Below are positions 8,973-16,928 of a DNA stretch of 64,000 bases, in pieces. The notes beneath the pieces were generated by a model. That model made no database searches. It saw only the letters and a list, made by a program, of their open reading frames with translations, and was not told the DNA's origin. Source of the stretch: Archangium sp. (GTDB lineage Bacteria > Myxococcota > Myxococcia > Myxococcales > Myxococcaceae); assembly GCA_030681645.1 (NCBI GenBank), contig JAUXRX010000009.1:62001-126000 (forward strand). The letters are read 5' to 3'. The first letter of the stretch is position 1. Every line of letters begins with the position of its first letter. The translations under genes were made by a program, and so were the position numbers.

Positions 8973-9593
8973 TTAGAGCAAGCTTGGCGCAGGCAGCCCT
9001 GACCTGCTGCGGATCGCGAGAAAGAGCGAGAGCATGATCAGCGTGCCGAACGGGAGGGCCGCGAGCACGCCGACGCCGCAGGCCAGCGCTCCGGCGAGGA
9101 CGATCACGCCGGCGAGCGCGGCGTAGCCGAGCACCCTGAGGTTCTTCCAGGGACGTCCCAGCGAGAACGCGCGGCGCATGGCCTCGACGGGGCCGCAGTC
9201 GCTGATCAACAACTCCGGGATGCTGAAGAGCCACCAGCTCACACCGAAGAGGAGGAAGGCCGGCACGAAGAGGCACGACCAGCCTGTACTCACCGCTGCG
9301 CCGGCCGCGGGCGACACGGTGCCGAGCGCGGTCGAGACCAGCGGGGGGATCGCCACCGCCAGCGCGAACGGCAACTGAATGGCGAGCGCACCAGGGAGCA
9401 ACCGCGTCTGGCTGAAGAAGCGGCCGGGCGTGGGACTGCGACCCATCACCACGTCGAGCATCGTCCGCATCAGCCCCAGTGAAGCGATGCACTGCAGGGG
9501 GACCAGCAGCAGCTGTCGCACCAACTCGGTTGCCTGGTACGCGAGGATCGGAAAGGACCCTCCGTCAGTTTTGAACTTCATGACGCCGATCAT
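8973..9593 (-). CDS. multi-pass membrane protein
   Basis: About 206 residues from the ATG at 9593; an upstream in-frame TTG at 9629 would give 218. There are four or five hydrophobic segments (for example LLLVPLQCIASLGLM, ALAIQLPFALAVAIPPLV, SCLFVPAFLLFGVSWWLFS, VLGYAALAGVIVLAGALACG). The motif EAMRRAFSLGRPWKNL near residue 150 resembles the loop of integral proteins of the YciC/DUF4013 kind. Its 5' end overlaps, in another frame, the 3' end of a short Cys-rich ORF. In related bacteria a B-box-like zinc ribbon often precedes such a membrane domain in one polypeptide, so the two reading frames may be one gene broken by a frameshift. I see no clear ribosome-binding site. Confidence 0.7.
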   Translation of the reverse strand: MIGVMKFKTDGGSFPILAYQATELVRQLLLVPLQCIASLGLMRTMLDVVMGRSPTPGRFFSQTRLLPGALAIQLPFALAVAIPPLVSTALGTVSPAAGAAVSTGWSCLFVPAFLLFGVSWWLFSIPELLISDCGPVEAMRRAFSLGRPWKNLRVLGYAALAGVIVLAGALACGVGVLAALPFGTLIMLSLFLAIRSRSGLPAPSLL

Positions 9594-9828
9594 CAGCAGG
9601 CGTGGCGTTCTCGTCGTACGGAAAGCCAATGGCGGGTCTCAGCGCGCGGCAGGCAGGGCACTCCGAGCCTCCCGCGGCGCAGGGCACGCACATGAAGTTC
9701 CCGCAGCGGCTGCAAACGAAGGAGGCTTCGACGAGCGGGTGAACGGGACACTGTGACTGCGGAGGGGCGCGCAAGACCGAAACTCTATCGTCGCGGCGGT
9801 CTGCCCACGCGCGGGATCCACGTCGCAC
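9565..9828 (-). CDS. small zinc-ribbon / B-box-like protein
   Basis: A short frame of up to 87 residues. The core is CPVHPLVEASFVCSRCGNFM followed by CVPCAAGGSECPACRA. Two Cys/His pairs (CPVH, CSRC) and two more (CVPC, CPAC) form a plausible two-zinc B-box or RING-like knuckle. The ATG at 9828 gives a basic N-terminus that may not be real; a TTG at 9774 would start eight residues before the first Cys. It ends inside the following membrane-protein gene. It may be a separate zinc protein translationally linked to that gene, or the N-terminal domain of the same protein separated by a frameshift. Confidence 0.55.
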   Translation of the reverse strand: MRRGSRAWADRRDDRVSVLRAPPQSQCPVHPLVEASFVCSRCGNFMCVPCAAGGSECPACRALRPAIGFPYDENATPADDRRHEVQN

Positions 9829-9851
9829 TCGGGGGGGAGGCCGCGCCTCAG

Positions 9852-10037
9852 GGGTCCTATGACGGGATGTCGGTCGTCGCCCTCTCGACCGACATCTCGA
9901 CAGGAAATCCTGCTGCTGCGGGGCGTTTGGGTGAGGAAAACCCTCCGGGACCGCGCCGTGACTGCACCAAACTGGAGCGATTTCTTGTCGGAATGCAGGT
10001 CAACGCGCGAGTGACCTGCATTCCGTCATAGTGACCC
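9852..10037. repeat. 186-bp nested inverted-repeat element
   Basis: The left end GGGTCCTATGACGGGATGTC pairs with the right end (reverse complement GGGTCACTATGACGGAATGC), with one indel and few mismatches. A second inner pair is CGACAGGAAAT (9898-9908) with ATTTCTTGTCG (9980-9990). Each half also folds on itself: GATGTCGGTC (9866-9875) with GACCGACATC (9887-9896), and GGAATGCAGGTCA (9990-10002) with TGACCTGCATTCC (10012-10024). The element fills most of the gap between the zinc-ribbon gene and tryptophanase. The rest of the gap (9829-9851 and 10038-10172) shows nothing I recognise. It could be a MITE-like or REP-like mobile repeat, or a structured RNA. Confidence 0.7.
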
Positions 10038-10172
10038 ACGGACCGGTCCCCCGCCGCACCTCGTCCGTCGTCGTGCAGTTCCTCATCGCTGGGCTCAATG
10101 AGTGACAGAGAGCCCGGGCTGAGAGGCCAGCCCGATTATCGATCAGGCCGGAGACCCGGTCTCACCGCCACC

Positions 10173-11585
10173 TCAGAGCAACGGAGCGAACTTCGCCGAG
10201 AAGTGCCGCAGCGCTGGCGGCTGCTCGATGATCTGGAACCCCTTGAGCGACTTCGCGCGCTTCATCACCCGCCCCATCACCTCGATCACGAAGTCCATGT
10301 GACTCTGCGTGTACGTGCGCCGCGGAATCGCCAGCCGCACCAGGTCCATCGCCGCGGGTGCCTCGGTGCCATCGGGCTTCAACCCGAACATCACCGTGCC
10401 GATCTCACACCCGCGCACGCCGCCCTCCTCGTAGAGCGCGGTCGCCAGCGCCTGCCCCGGGTACTGCAGCGGAGGAATGTGCGGCAGCAGCGCGCGCGCG
10501 TCGATGTACACGGCATGCCCGCCAGTCGGCTCGACGATGGGAACGCCGAGCTTGAGCAGGCCCTCGCCGACGTACTGCGTCGAGCGAATCCGATACATCA
10601 GGTAGTCGTGACGCACGACCTCCTGCAGGCCCTGCGCGATGGCGTCCAGGTCGCGGCCCGCCAGCCCGCCGTACGTGGGAAACCCCTCGGTGAGGATGAG
10701 CAGGTTGCGGCACTTGAGCGCCCACGCGTCGTCATCGAGCGCGAGCCAGCCGCCGATGTTGGCCAGGCCGTCCTTCTTCGCCGACATGGTCATGCCATCA
10801 GCGAGCGAGCCGATCTCCTTGACGATCTCGGTCACTGACCGCTCGCCCTGGCCCGGCTCGCGCTCGCGAATGAACCACGCGTTCTCGGCGAAGCGGCAGC
10901 CGTCGAGGAACAGCGGCAGCTCGTACTTGTCGCAGATGGCGCGCACCCCGCGCAGGTTCTCGAGGCTCACCGGCTGACCACCACCGGAGTTGTTGGTGAT
11001 GGTCACCATCACCATGGGGATCTTGTCCCGCCCGTGCTCGGTGATGCACCGCTCGAGGGCGGCGAGGTCCATGTTCCCCTTGAACGGGTGGTACACCGAC
11101 GGCTGCTTCCCCTCGGGAATGACGAGGTCCACCGCGGTCGCCTTCGTGAACTCGATGTTCGCGCGGGTGGTGTCGAAGTGGGTGTTGTTGGGCACCACCT
11201 TCCCCGGGCCGCCCACCACGGAGAACAGGATCTTCTCGGCCGCGCGCCCCTGGTGGGTGGGGATCACGTGCTTGAAGTCGAACAGCGCCTTCACCGCCGC
11301 CTCGAACCGGTAGAACGACGGGCTGCCGGCGTAGCTCTCGTCGCCGCGCTGAATGGCCGCCCACTGTTCCGACGACATCGCGCCGGTGCCGGAGTCGGTG
11401 AGCAGGTCGACCATCACGTCATCCGAGTGCAGCGCGAACAGGTTGTAGCCAGCCTGCTTCAGCTTCCCGAGTCGCTCCTCGGCCGAGGTGATGCGCAGCG
11501 GCTCGACGGACTTGATGCGAAACGGTTCGATGATCGTCTGGAAGCCGTGCATGAGCGTCTCGTACCCCAACGCCGACCTCGACAC
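10173..11585 (-). CDS. tnaA: tryptophanase
   Basis: A 470-residue beta-eliminating lyase of the tryptophanase/tyrosine phenol-lyase family, which cleaves its amino acid to pyruvate, ammonia and indole or phenol. The PLP Lys is in MTMSAKKDGLANIGG; THQGRAAEKILF and LPLFLDGCRFAENAWF are conserved. Two positions favour tryptophan. HFDTTR carries the Asp typical of TnaA, and CEIGTVMFG has Ile where phenol-lyase has the phenol-binding Arg. The frame opens at the GTG at 11585. The ATG at 11552 (MHGFQTIIEPFRIKSVEP) aligns better with known N-termini and leaves the FNR-type box upstream intact. It fits the aromatic theme of the nearby ior operon. Confidence 0.9.
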   Translation of the reverse strand: MSRSALGYETLMHGFQTIIEPFRIKSVEPLRITSAEERLGKLKQAGYNLFALHSDDVMVDLLTDSGTGAMSSEQWAAIQRGDESYAGSPSFYRFEAAVKALFDFKHVIPTHQGRAAEKILFSVVGGPGKVVPNNTHFDTTRANIEFTKATAVDLVIPEGKQPSVYHPFKGNMDLAALERCITEHGRDKIPMVMVTITNNSGGGQPVSLENLRGVRAICDKYELPLFLDGCRFAENAWFIREREPGQGERSVTEIVKEIGSLADGMTMSAKKDGLANIGGWLALDDDAWALKCRNLLILTEGFPTYGGLAGRDLDAIAQGLQEVVRHDYLMYRIRSTQYVGEGLLKLGVPIVEPTGGHAVYIDARALLPHIPPLQYPGQALATALYEEGGVRGCEIGTVMFGLKPDGTEAPAAMDLVRLAIPRRTYTQSHMDFVIEVMGRVMKRAKSLKGFQIIEQPPALRHFSAKFAPLL

Positions 11586-11599
11586 TTGATCCAGATCAA
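11586..11599. promoter_or_regulatory. FNR/CRP-type palindromic box
   Basis: TTGATCCAGATCAA is a perfect match to the FNR half-site pair TTGAT-N4-ATCAA. It lies in the 41-bp gap between tnaA (leftward) and the Gpi18-like gene (rightward). Counting leftwards, the centre is about 41 bp from 11551. That would be a class II activator position if tnaA transcription starts at or next to the ATG at 11552. The weak -10-like TACGAG sits at 11559-11564 on the minus strand. It could serve either gene. Confidence 0.5.
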
Positions 11600-11626
11600 C
11601 TCGATTTCAGAGGTATACGGACCGCC

Positions 11627-12733
11627 GTGAGTATCCGTCCCACGCAGGCGCTGTGGCGCTTTCTGGCCGTCGCCGTCGCGTGCGCGCTGGTGGGCAGCGT
11701 CGCGATGACCGTGCTGGGCGTGCCGGGCTCGGGGCGGCAGATCGAACACTTCCCCTGGCCCTTCCTCGACATGTGGGTCCGCTGGGACGCGGGCTGGTAC
11801 GAGCAGATTGCGCTGCGCGAGTACAACTACTCCGCCACCACCCAGAGCGCGGCGGCGTACTTCCCGCTGTACCCGCTGGCGATGCGCGCGGTGATGTTGA
11901 CGGGCATGAACGTGTTCCTCGCGGGCATTCTGCTCACCTTCGTCTTCGGCGCGGCAGCGGTGGTGATGTTCTCTCGCTGGGCTGCGCTGATGAAGCCCGA
12001 GGAGTCGAGCCTCGCCGTCTGGCTGCTCGTGCTCTGGCCCTTCTTTTTCTACCTCGTGGGCGCCGTCTATTCCGACGCGCTGTTCCTGCTCTGCGTCACC
12101 ACCGCGTTCTTCCAGTTGGAGAAGGGCAGGGTGGGTTGGGCGACCTTCTTCGGGGCGCTCGCGACCGCGACAAGGCCCATCGCGCCCGCCGTCGTGCTCG
12201 GGCTGCTGGTGCGCCACATCGAGCTGCGGCGCGCGGCGGGCCATCGCTTCGGCTGGAGAGATCTGATCCCGCTCGGGTCCGCGGCTGGCCTGCTCGCCTT
12301 CATGACCTTCCTCTGGTGGCGCTTCGGAGATCCGATCGGCTTCGTCACCACCCAGGCGGGCTGGCAACAGCTCTCCGGGCCCGCGGCGATCTTCAAGTAC
12401 GGCGCGCTCGAGAAGATGCGCCGCATCGACCTGCTCTTCCCCGCGTTCCACGCCCTGCTCGCCTTCGCCGCGCTCGCGTCGGCCTGGCCGATGCGCAAGA
12501 GCCTCGGCTGGGGCTACGCGGTGTACACGGCGGTCGCGGTGGGCCTGCCGCTGATCAGCAGCCGCGACTTCATCGGGCTGGGGCGGTACGTCATCGCGGT
12601 GTTCCCGTTCTTCCTGCAGGCCGCGCTGCTGCTCTCCACCCGCCCGCGCCGCGCCGTGGCCTGGCTGGTGGTGAGCGGGGTGATGCTGGCGTGGATGACC
12701 TCGCGCTTCGCGACGGGCTTCTACACCTCGTAG
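11627..12733 (+). CDS. PIG-V/Gpi18-like glycosyltransferase, integral membrane
   Basis: A 368-residue polytopic protein with about nine hydrophobic segments. After the first helix comes the luminal-type loop FLDMWVRWDAGWYEQIALRE, then AAYFPLYPLAMR. This WDxxWY plus FPLYP pattern is characteristic of the Gpi18/PIG-V mannosyltransferase family, which transfers sugar from a polyprenyl-phosphate donor on the outer face of the membrane. Bacterial members act in glycan or lipid glycosylation of unknown targets. The start is a GTG (11627). It is divergent from tnaA and may share the FNR-type box. No other glycan genes are nearby, so the acceptor cannot be inferred. Confidence 0.82.
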   Translation: MSIRPTQALWRFLAVAVACALVGSVAMTVLGVPGSGRQIEHFPWPFLDMWVRWDAGWYEQIALREYNYSATTQSAAAYFPLYPLAMRAVMLTGMNVFLAGILLTFVFGAAAVVMFSRWAALMKPEESSLAVWLLVLWPFFFYLVGAVYSDALFLLCVTTAFFQLEKGRVGWATFFGALATATRPIAPAVVLGLLVRHIELRRAAGHRFGWRDLIPLGSAAGLLAFMTFLWWRFGDPIGFVTTQAGWQQLSGPAAIFKYGALEKMRRIDLLFPAFHALLAFAALASAWPMRKSLGWGYAVYTAVAVGLPLISSRDFIGLGRYVIAVFPFFLQAALLLSTRPRRAVAWLVVSGVMLAWMTSRFATGFYTS

Positions 12734-12853
12734 CTGCATCGAACTGAAGGCCCGGCACGTCATCCTGACGGTGTGCGCCCGTCCAGGAGGCCGCCGTTGC
12801 TCGAATCGGTGCGCGGCCCGGTTGATGCTCAACCCCTCGCCAAGGAGCGACAC

Positions 12854-13093
12854 ATGGGCACGAAGGACAAGGTCGTGAAGCTGGAACGGCGGGCGGTCTC
12901 CGGGCTGAAGAGCGCGGCGAAGACCACCGGGAAGCTGGCGAAGGAGAACCCGGCCGCCGCCGCGGGGGTGCTGCTCGGCGCGGGCGTGGTGGTGGGGGCG
13001 ATCGCTCACGCCGTGCTCGGCCACAAGCCCACGGCGCGCGAGACCATGATGGATGCGCTGCGGGCGAGCGCGCGCCGGGTGTCGAAGCGCTGA
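12854..13093 (+). CDS. small single-span membrane protein
   Basis: A 79-residue protein starting MGTKDKVVKLERRAVSGLKS, with a good ribosome-binding site (AAGGAG at 12842-12847, 6 nt before the ATG). The layout is a basic amphipathic N-terminal helix of about 40 residues, then one Gly/Ala-rich transmembrane stretch (AAAAGVLLGAGVVVGAIAHAV) and a basic C-terminal tail. This matches small stress-associated membrane-anchored proteins of the ElaB/DUF883 type, though I cannot claim homology. It is followed after 4 bp by the convergent lipoprotein gene. Confidence 0.72.
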   Translation: MGTKDKVVKLERRAVSGLKSAAKTTGKLAKENPAAAAGVLLGAGVVVGAIAHAVLGHKPTARETMMDALRASARRVSKR

Positions 13094-13097
13094 CGCT

Positions 13098-14408
13098 TCA
13101 GCGCACCGCGCGCCGCTCGACGGCGGTCACCGTGAAGCTCTGCTCGACGTTCTGGTACTCGCCTTCGTAGCGCGGGTAGCGCCAGCCGTTGAACTGCGCG
13201 CGCAGGCACTTCGCGAGCTGCGTCTCGTCGAGCTCCTTGCGCAGGTGCACCTCGCCCACCCGGCCGTCGTTGAACACCACCCAGCGCACCTCGAAGCGCT
13301 GCGCGTCGGGCGGGGTCATGCGGCGCGCCTGCTCGGCCAGGCATTCCTGCAGCAGCGGCGCGAAGTGTTCGTTCACCATGCGCACCTGGTCTGCCGAGAG
13401 CCCCTCGCCCGCGCGGTCGCGGCTGTAGTCGTGGAACGTCCATCGCCCCAGCACCTTGCGCTCGAGCGCGCGGCAGCTGCCCGCGCCGTGGGCGGTGTCG
13501 TACGAGACGCAGGTCTGATCGAGCATGGCGGTGCGCGCCCAGGCCTTGCCGTCTTCAGGCAGCGCGGCGCCGACGATCGCCACCTCCCGCAGCGCCAGCT
13601 TCACCGCGCCATCGGTGTCGTTCTTCGCGCGGGCGTGGGCGATCAGCTTCGTCAGCGCCCTTCGTCGCAGCGCCGCGCACTGCGGCTTGTCGCAGTGGCT
13701 CTCTGCCCGCTCGAGCAGCGCCACCTGCCTCGGCTCGGCCTCTTCACGCAGCGCCTGGCCGAGGTGGAGCTTCTGCACCAGGTAGAGGTCCTTCTCCTGC
13801 TGCGCGAGGCGCATCGCGGTGGGCTCGCACGGCTGCGGCTTCGGCGCCTTCTCGGTCTTCGCCGCGCACACCTCGGCGTCCTGCAGGTCCTTCGCGCGCT
13901 TGAGCTGCTTCTTGTCTGCGCCCTTGAGCTTGCTCACCGTGACGAGGGCCGCGAGGGCGGCGTTGCGGCAGGACTCTGCTTTCTCGGGGCCGCAGGCGAC
14001 GCGCCACGCCGTCGCTGCGTCCTCGGCTGCCTGGGGATCCACCGCCGCCTGCTCCACGCGGAACGAGAGCTGGCCTGCCTGCAGGCGCGCTTCACCGTCG
14101 AGGGTCGACGCTTCCTTCACCGCGGTGCGTGCCGCCGAGCGCGCGGCGTCGAGCTGCTTGTTCTTCAGCGCCGACTGGCCTTCCGCGAGCGCGGCCTTGA
14201 AGCCGGCGGCGAGATCGACCTGGACGAGCTCCGGGGGCCTCACCAGCACCGGCTTCGGCTTCTCCGCTTCGGGCTCGAATGCCTTCGACAGGTCGTCTCC
14301 ACCCGTTGGAGAAGCGGGGTCGTCAGCGGAGACCGGGGTGTCCTTCGTGGTGGCGGGGCCAGCGCTGGCGCACGAGAGGAGCAACGACAGCATCAGGAGC
14401 CGCGACAT
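13098..14408 (-). CDS. AgmX/PglI-like lipoprotein
   Basis: A 436-residue predicted lipoprotein with signal MSRLLMLSLLLSC, where Cys13 would be lipidated. The middle, residues 60-330, is helical and Ala/Lys-rich with paired Cys residues (VACGPEKAESC, ESHCDKPQC). The last 100 residues contain RFEVRWVVFNDGRVGEVHL and LAKCLRAQFNGWRYPRYEGE. This is the TonB-C-like module seen at the end of myxobacterial gliding/AgmX-PglI proteins and many paralogues. I chose the second Met (14408) because it gives a proper lipobox spacing; five residues precede it in the longer reading. It likely sits in the envelope, but its role is unknown. Confidence 0.78.
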   Translation of the reverse strand: MSRLLMLSLLLSCASAGPATTKDTPVSADDPASPTGGDDLSKAFEPEAEKPKPVLVRPPELVQVDLAAGFKAALAEGQSALKNKQLDAARSAARTAVKEASTLDGEARLQAGQLSFRVEQAAVDPQAAEDAATAWRVACGPEKAESCRNAALAALVTVSKLKGADKKQLKRAKDLQDAEVCAAKTEKAPKPQPCEPTAMRLAQQEKDLYLVQKLHLGQALREEAEPRQVALLERAESHCDKPQCAALRRRALTKLIAHARAKNDTDGAVKLALREVAIVGAALPEDGKAWARTAMLDQTCVSYDTAHGAGSCRALERKVLGRWTFHDYSRDRAGEGLSADQVRMVNEHFAPLLQECLAEQARRMTPPDAQRFEVRWVVFNDGRVGEVHLRKELDETQLAKCLRAQFNGWRYPRYEGEYQNVEQSFTVTAVERRAVR

Positions 14409-14549
14409 GAGCCGCGGCAGCAAACACCAGAGCGCGCCCTCACGTCACGGTCATCCGCACCGGGCGCAGACTTTCAGCGGCGTCACAACGGCTCCTTCAC
14501 CAGCCCTCGGAGAGAGACAGAGGATGGGAGGTGCGGCACAGTCGGGCCC

Positions 14550-15404
14550 ATGCGACTCCTCTCTTCACTCCTCGTGGTGACCCTCCTGGCGTGCTCAAAG
14601 GGCGGCGGCGGTGGTTCGCGCGCGAGCGAGCAGCTCGCGGCCCTCAAGAAGAAGCAGGAAGCCGACGCGAAGGCGAAGAAGGACAAGGAGAACCAACCCG
14701 CGCCGCTCCCCGTCGAGGTGGTGAAGCTCGACCCGCCCTACGACGACACCCAGGCCATCGCCCTCCTCCCCGACGGGCCGTGCCCCGAGGGCTTCTGGGC
14801 CCTCTTCCCGGGCGACGCGCCGGGCGCAAACCCCGAGGAGAAGAAGGCCAACGCGGCGAAGCGCAAGGAGCTCGCCGAGGCCGCGCGCGCGAAGAAGTAC
14901 ATCGTCAAGCTGCGCGCCCCCGCCCAGGTGGTGCTCTCGCCCTACGACGCGCCGAACGGCAGGTTCACCATCGACGTCAACGGCACCATCGACTGCACCG
15001 ACGGCCTGGGCCGCATCGCGCTGGCGTGGACCGAGACCCGGGCCGGAGATCCCGGCAACTCCGCCGCGAAGGCCGACGCCGACTTCTCCCAGAACGCGTG
15101 GATCGCCGCGCCCGCGCACTTCGAGCTGCCCATCAAGTCGCTCACCGAGGCCAAGGAGTTCAACGACAAGAACCGCTTCGCCCTCTCGGCCCGCGTCGCC
15201 TTCGGCCTGGGCAAGGTCCAGGTCGACAAGAAGATCAAGAAGGTCGCCAAGGTGACCGAGAAGGTGGCGGCCGCGGGCGAGACCCTCTCGTTCGGGGGCG
15301 GCAACGAGGACTGGGGCGCGGGCCGCCTCATCCACGCCGACCTCCTCGGCATTCGCGTCGCCACCGATCGCGAAAAGAAGCAGCTCGTCGAGAAGGGGAA
15401 GTGA
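14550..15404 (+). CDS. lipoprotein of unknown function
   Basis: A 284-residue protein with a lipoprotein signal (MRLLSSLLVVTLLACSKGGG, Cys15). A short Gly linker and a charged helix (EQLAALKKKQEADAKAKKDK) follow, then a globular beta-rich part with no recognised motif. The last third has Lys-rich segments (VQVDKKIKKVAKVTEKVA) and NEDWGAGRLIHADLLGIRV. It probably faces the periplasm from the inner or outer membrane. It ends 36 bp before the ferritin-like gene and may be co-transcribed with it and with the MBL hydrolase. Confidence 0.75.
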   Translation: MRLLSSLLVVTLLACSKGGGGGSRASEQLAALKKKQEADAKAKKDKENQPAPLPVEVVKLDPPYDDTQAIALLPDGPCPEGFWALFPGDAPGANPEEKKANAAKRKELAEAARAKKYIVKLRAPAQVVLSPYDAPNGRFTIDVNGTIDCTDGLGRIALAWTETRAGDPGNSAAKADADFSQNAWIAAPAHFELPIKSLTEAKEFNDKNRFALSARVAFGLGKVQVDKKIKKVAKVTEKVAAAGETLSFGGGNEDWGAGRLIHADLLGIRVATDREKKQLVEKGK

Positions 15405-15440
15405 GTGACCTCTGACGGGCTCGCCGCTACAAGGCGCCGC

Positions 15441-15995
15441 ATGAAAGAGCTCGACACCGAGGCCACCCAGGGGCTGCTCAACCGCATCATGGAGTTCGAG
15501 CTGGCGGGGGTGGTCCGCTACACCCACTACTCGCTCATGGTGGCGGGCCCGAACCGCATCCCCATCGTGCAGTTCATGAAGGCGCAGGCCACCGAGTCGC
15601 TGCTCCACGCCTCGACCGCGGGTGAGATCCTCGTCGGCCTCGGCGGCCACCCCACGCTGCAGATCGCCGACATCCCCGAGAGCTACAAGCACTCGGTGAA
15701 GGACATTCTCGAAGAGAGCCTCGCCCACGAGAAGGTCGCGCTCGACATCTACAAGCAGCTGCTCGACGAGGTGGAAGACCGCAGCGTCTACCTCGAGGAA
15801 TACGCGCGCACCCAGATCGCCCAGGAAGAGATGCACGGCATGGAAGTGCGCAAGATGCTCCGCGACGTCGGCGTGGTGCACGCGCACAACGAGTTCCCCG
15901 AGCTGCACGACCACGCGAGCGACCAGAAGAAGGACAAGAAGAAGAAGAAGAAGGACAAGAAGGACAAGAAGGACAAGAAGCACGCCGAGGACTGA
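15441..15995 (+). CDS. bacterioferritin-like protein with Lys-rich tail
   Basis: A 184-residue four-helix ferritin-superfamily protein. Candidate di-iron ligands are Glu in IMEFELAGVVRY, Glu/His in ATESLLHAS, Glu in ILEESLAHEKV and Glu/His in AQEEMHGMEV. The bacterioferritin haem-ligand Met does not appear at its expected place (TESLLHASTAGEIL), so haem is unlikely. The C-terminus carries a DKK/KKK repeat tail of about 20 residues (from residue 164) that is absent from ordinary ferritins and could bind DNA or polyphosphate as Dps tails do. The ATG at 15441 sits just inside the family's usual N-terminus. The MBL gene starts 4 nt downstream. Confidence 0.85.
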   Translation: MKELDTEATQGLLNRIMEFELAGVVRYTHYSLMVAGPNRIPIVQFMKAQATESLLHASTAGEILVGLGGHPTLQIADIPESYKHSVKDILEESLAHEKVALDIYKQLLDEVEDRSVYLEEYARTQIAQEEMHGMEVRKMLRDVGVVHAHNEFPELHDHASDQKKDKKKKKKDKKDKKDKKHAED

Positions 15996-15998
15996 GCC

Positions 15999-16928
15999 GT
16001 GGGGGCCCTGGTCACCATCGACTGCGAGTACGTGATGCCGCAGTTGGCGGCCTCGTACCTGCGGGAAGAGGGCGGCGAGGTCGCCTTCATCGAAGCCAAC
16101 ACCACGCACGCGCTGCCGCGCCTCCTCGCCGCGCTGGAGCGGCAGGGGCTCGCGGCCGAGGCGGTGAAGTACGTCATCGTCACGCACGTGCACCTCGATC
16201 ACGCGGGCGGCGCCTCGGCGCTCATGCGCGCCTGCCCCAACGCCACGCTGCTCGCCCACCCCCGCGCCGCGCGGCACCTGATCGATCCCACCCGGCTGGT
16301 GGCCAGCGCGCGCCACGTCTACGGCGAAGAGGCGTTCGAGCGGCTCTACGGAACGATCGAGGCCATCGACGCGGCGCGGGTGCGCGCGCTGGAAGACGGC
16401 GAGCGGGTCACGCTGGGCGGGGCCCCTCTTCACTTCCTCCACACGCGTGGGCATGCCAATCACCACTTCGTGGTGCACGACGAGGCGAAGCAGGTCGTCT
16501 ACACCGGCGACGCCTTCGGCCTGGTCTACCCGGCCCTGCAGCGGGGGCAGCGCTTCGCCTACCCGAGCACTTCGCCCACCGACTTCGACGGCGCGGCGGC
16601 CATCGCCAGCGTGAAGAGGGTGGTGGAGCTCAAGCCTCGCGCGGTGGCCCTCACGCACTTCGGAATGTTCGAAGACGTGCAGCCGATCGCTGATCAGCTG
16701 ATCCGCTGGCTCGAGCTGTCGACCCGCATGGCCGAGCAGGGCGCGAAGAGCGGTGACGACGTGGGCACGCTCGAGCAGCGCTTCAAGTGGCAGCTCGACC
16801 AGGAATTCGAGCTCGCTGCCTCCCGCTCGGGGCTGAAGCTGAACGAAGCGGATCGTCAGCTGATCCGCTTCGACTCAGAGCTCAACGGCCAGGGGTTGGC
16901 CGCCGCCGCGGTGAAGCAGCGCGGTTGA
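15999..16928 (+). CDS. MBL-fold metallohydrolase
   Basis: A 309-residue metallo-beta-lactamase-fold hydrolase with an intact dinuclear metal site: THVHLDHAGG (HxHxDH, near residue 62), HTRGHANHH, VYTGDAFG (bridging Asp) and a final His in ALTHFGMF. It has no signal peptide and a GTG start. The C-terminal 60 residues are helical. The substrate cannot be told; glyoxalase-II-like and lactonase-like roles are possible. It is the last gene of a rightward run with the ferritin-like gene and abuts a convergent gene without a spacer. Confidence 0.9.
   Translation: MGALVTIDCEYVMPQLAASYLREEGGEVAFIEANTTHALPRLLAALERQGLAAEAVKYVIVTHVHLDHAGGASALMRACPNATLLAHPRAARHLIDPTRLVASARHVYGEEAFERLYGTIEAIDAARVRALEDGERVTLGGAPLHFLHTRGHANHHFVVHDEAKQVVYTGDAFGLVYPALQRGQRFAYPSTSPTDFDGAAAIASVKRVVELKPRAVALTHFGMFEDVQPIADQLIRWLELSTRMAEQGAKSGDDVGTLEQRFKWQLDQEFELAASRSGLKLNEADRQLIRFDSELNGQGLAAAAVKQRG

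Noticed and set aside
9753-10031. Short frames on both strands across the 186-bp element
   Set aside because: They are explained by the palindromic units; neither has a ribosome-binding site or an independent domain.
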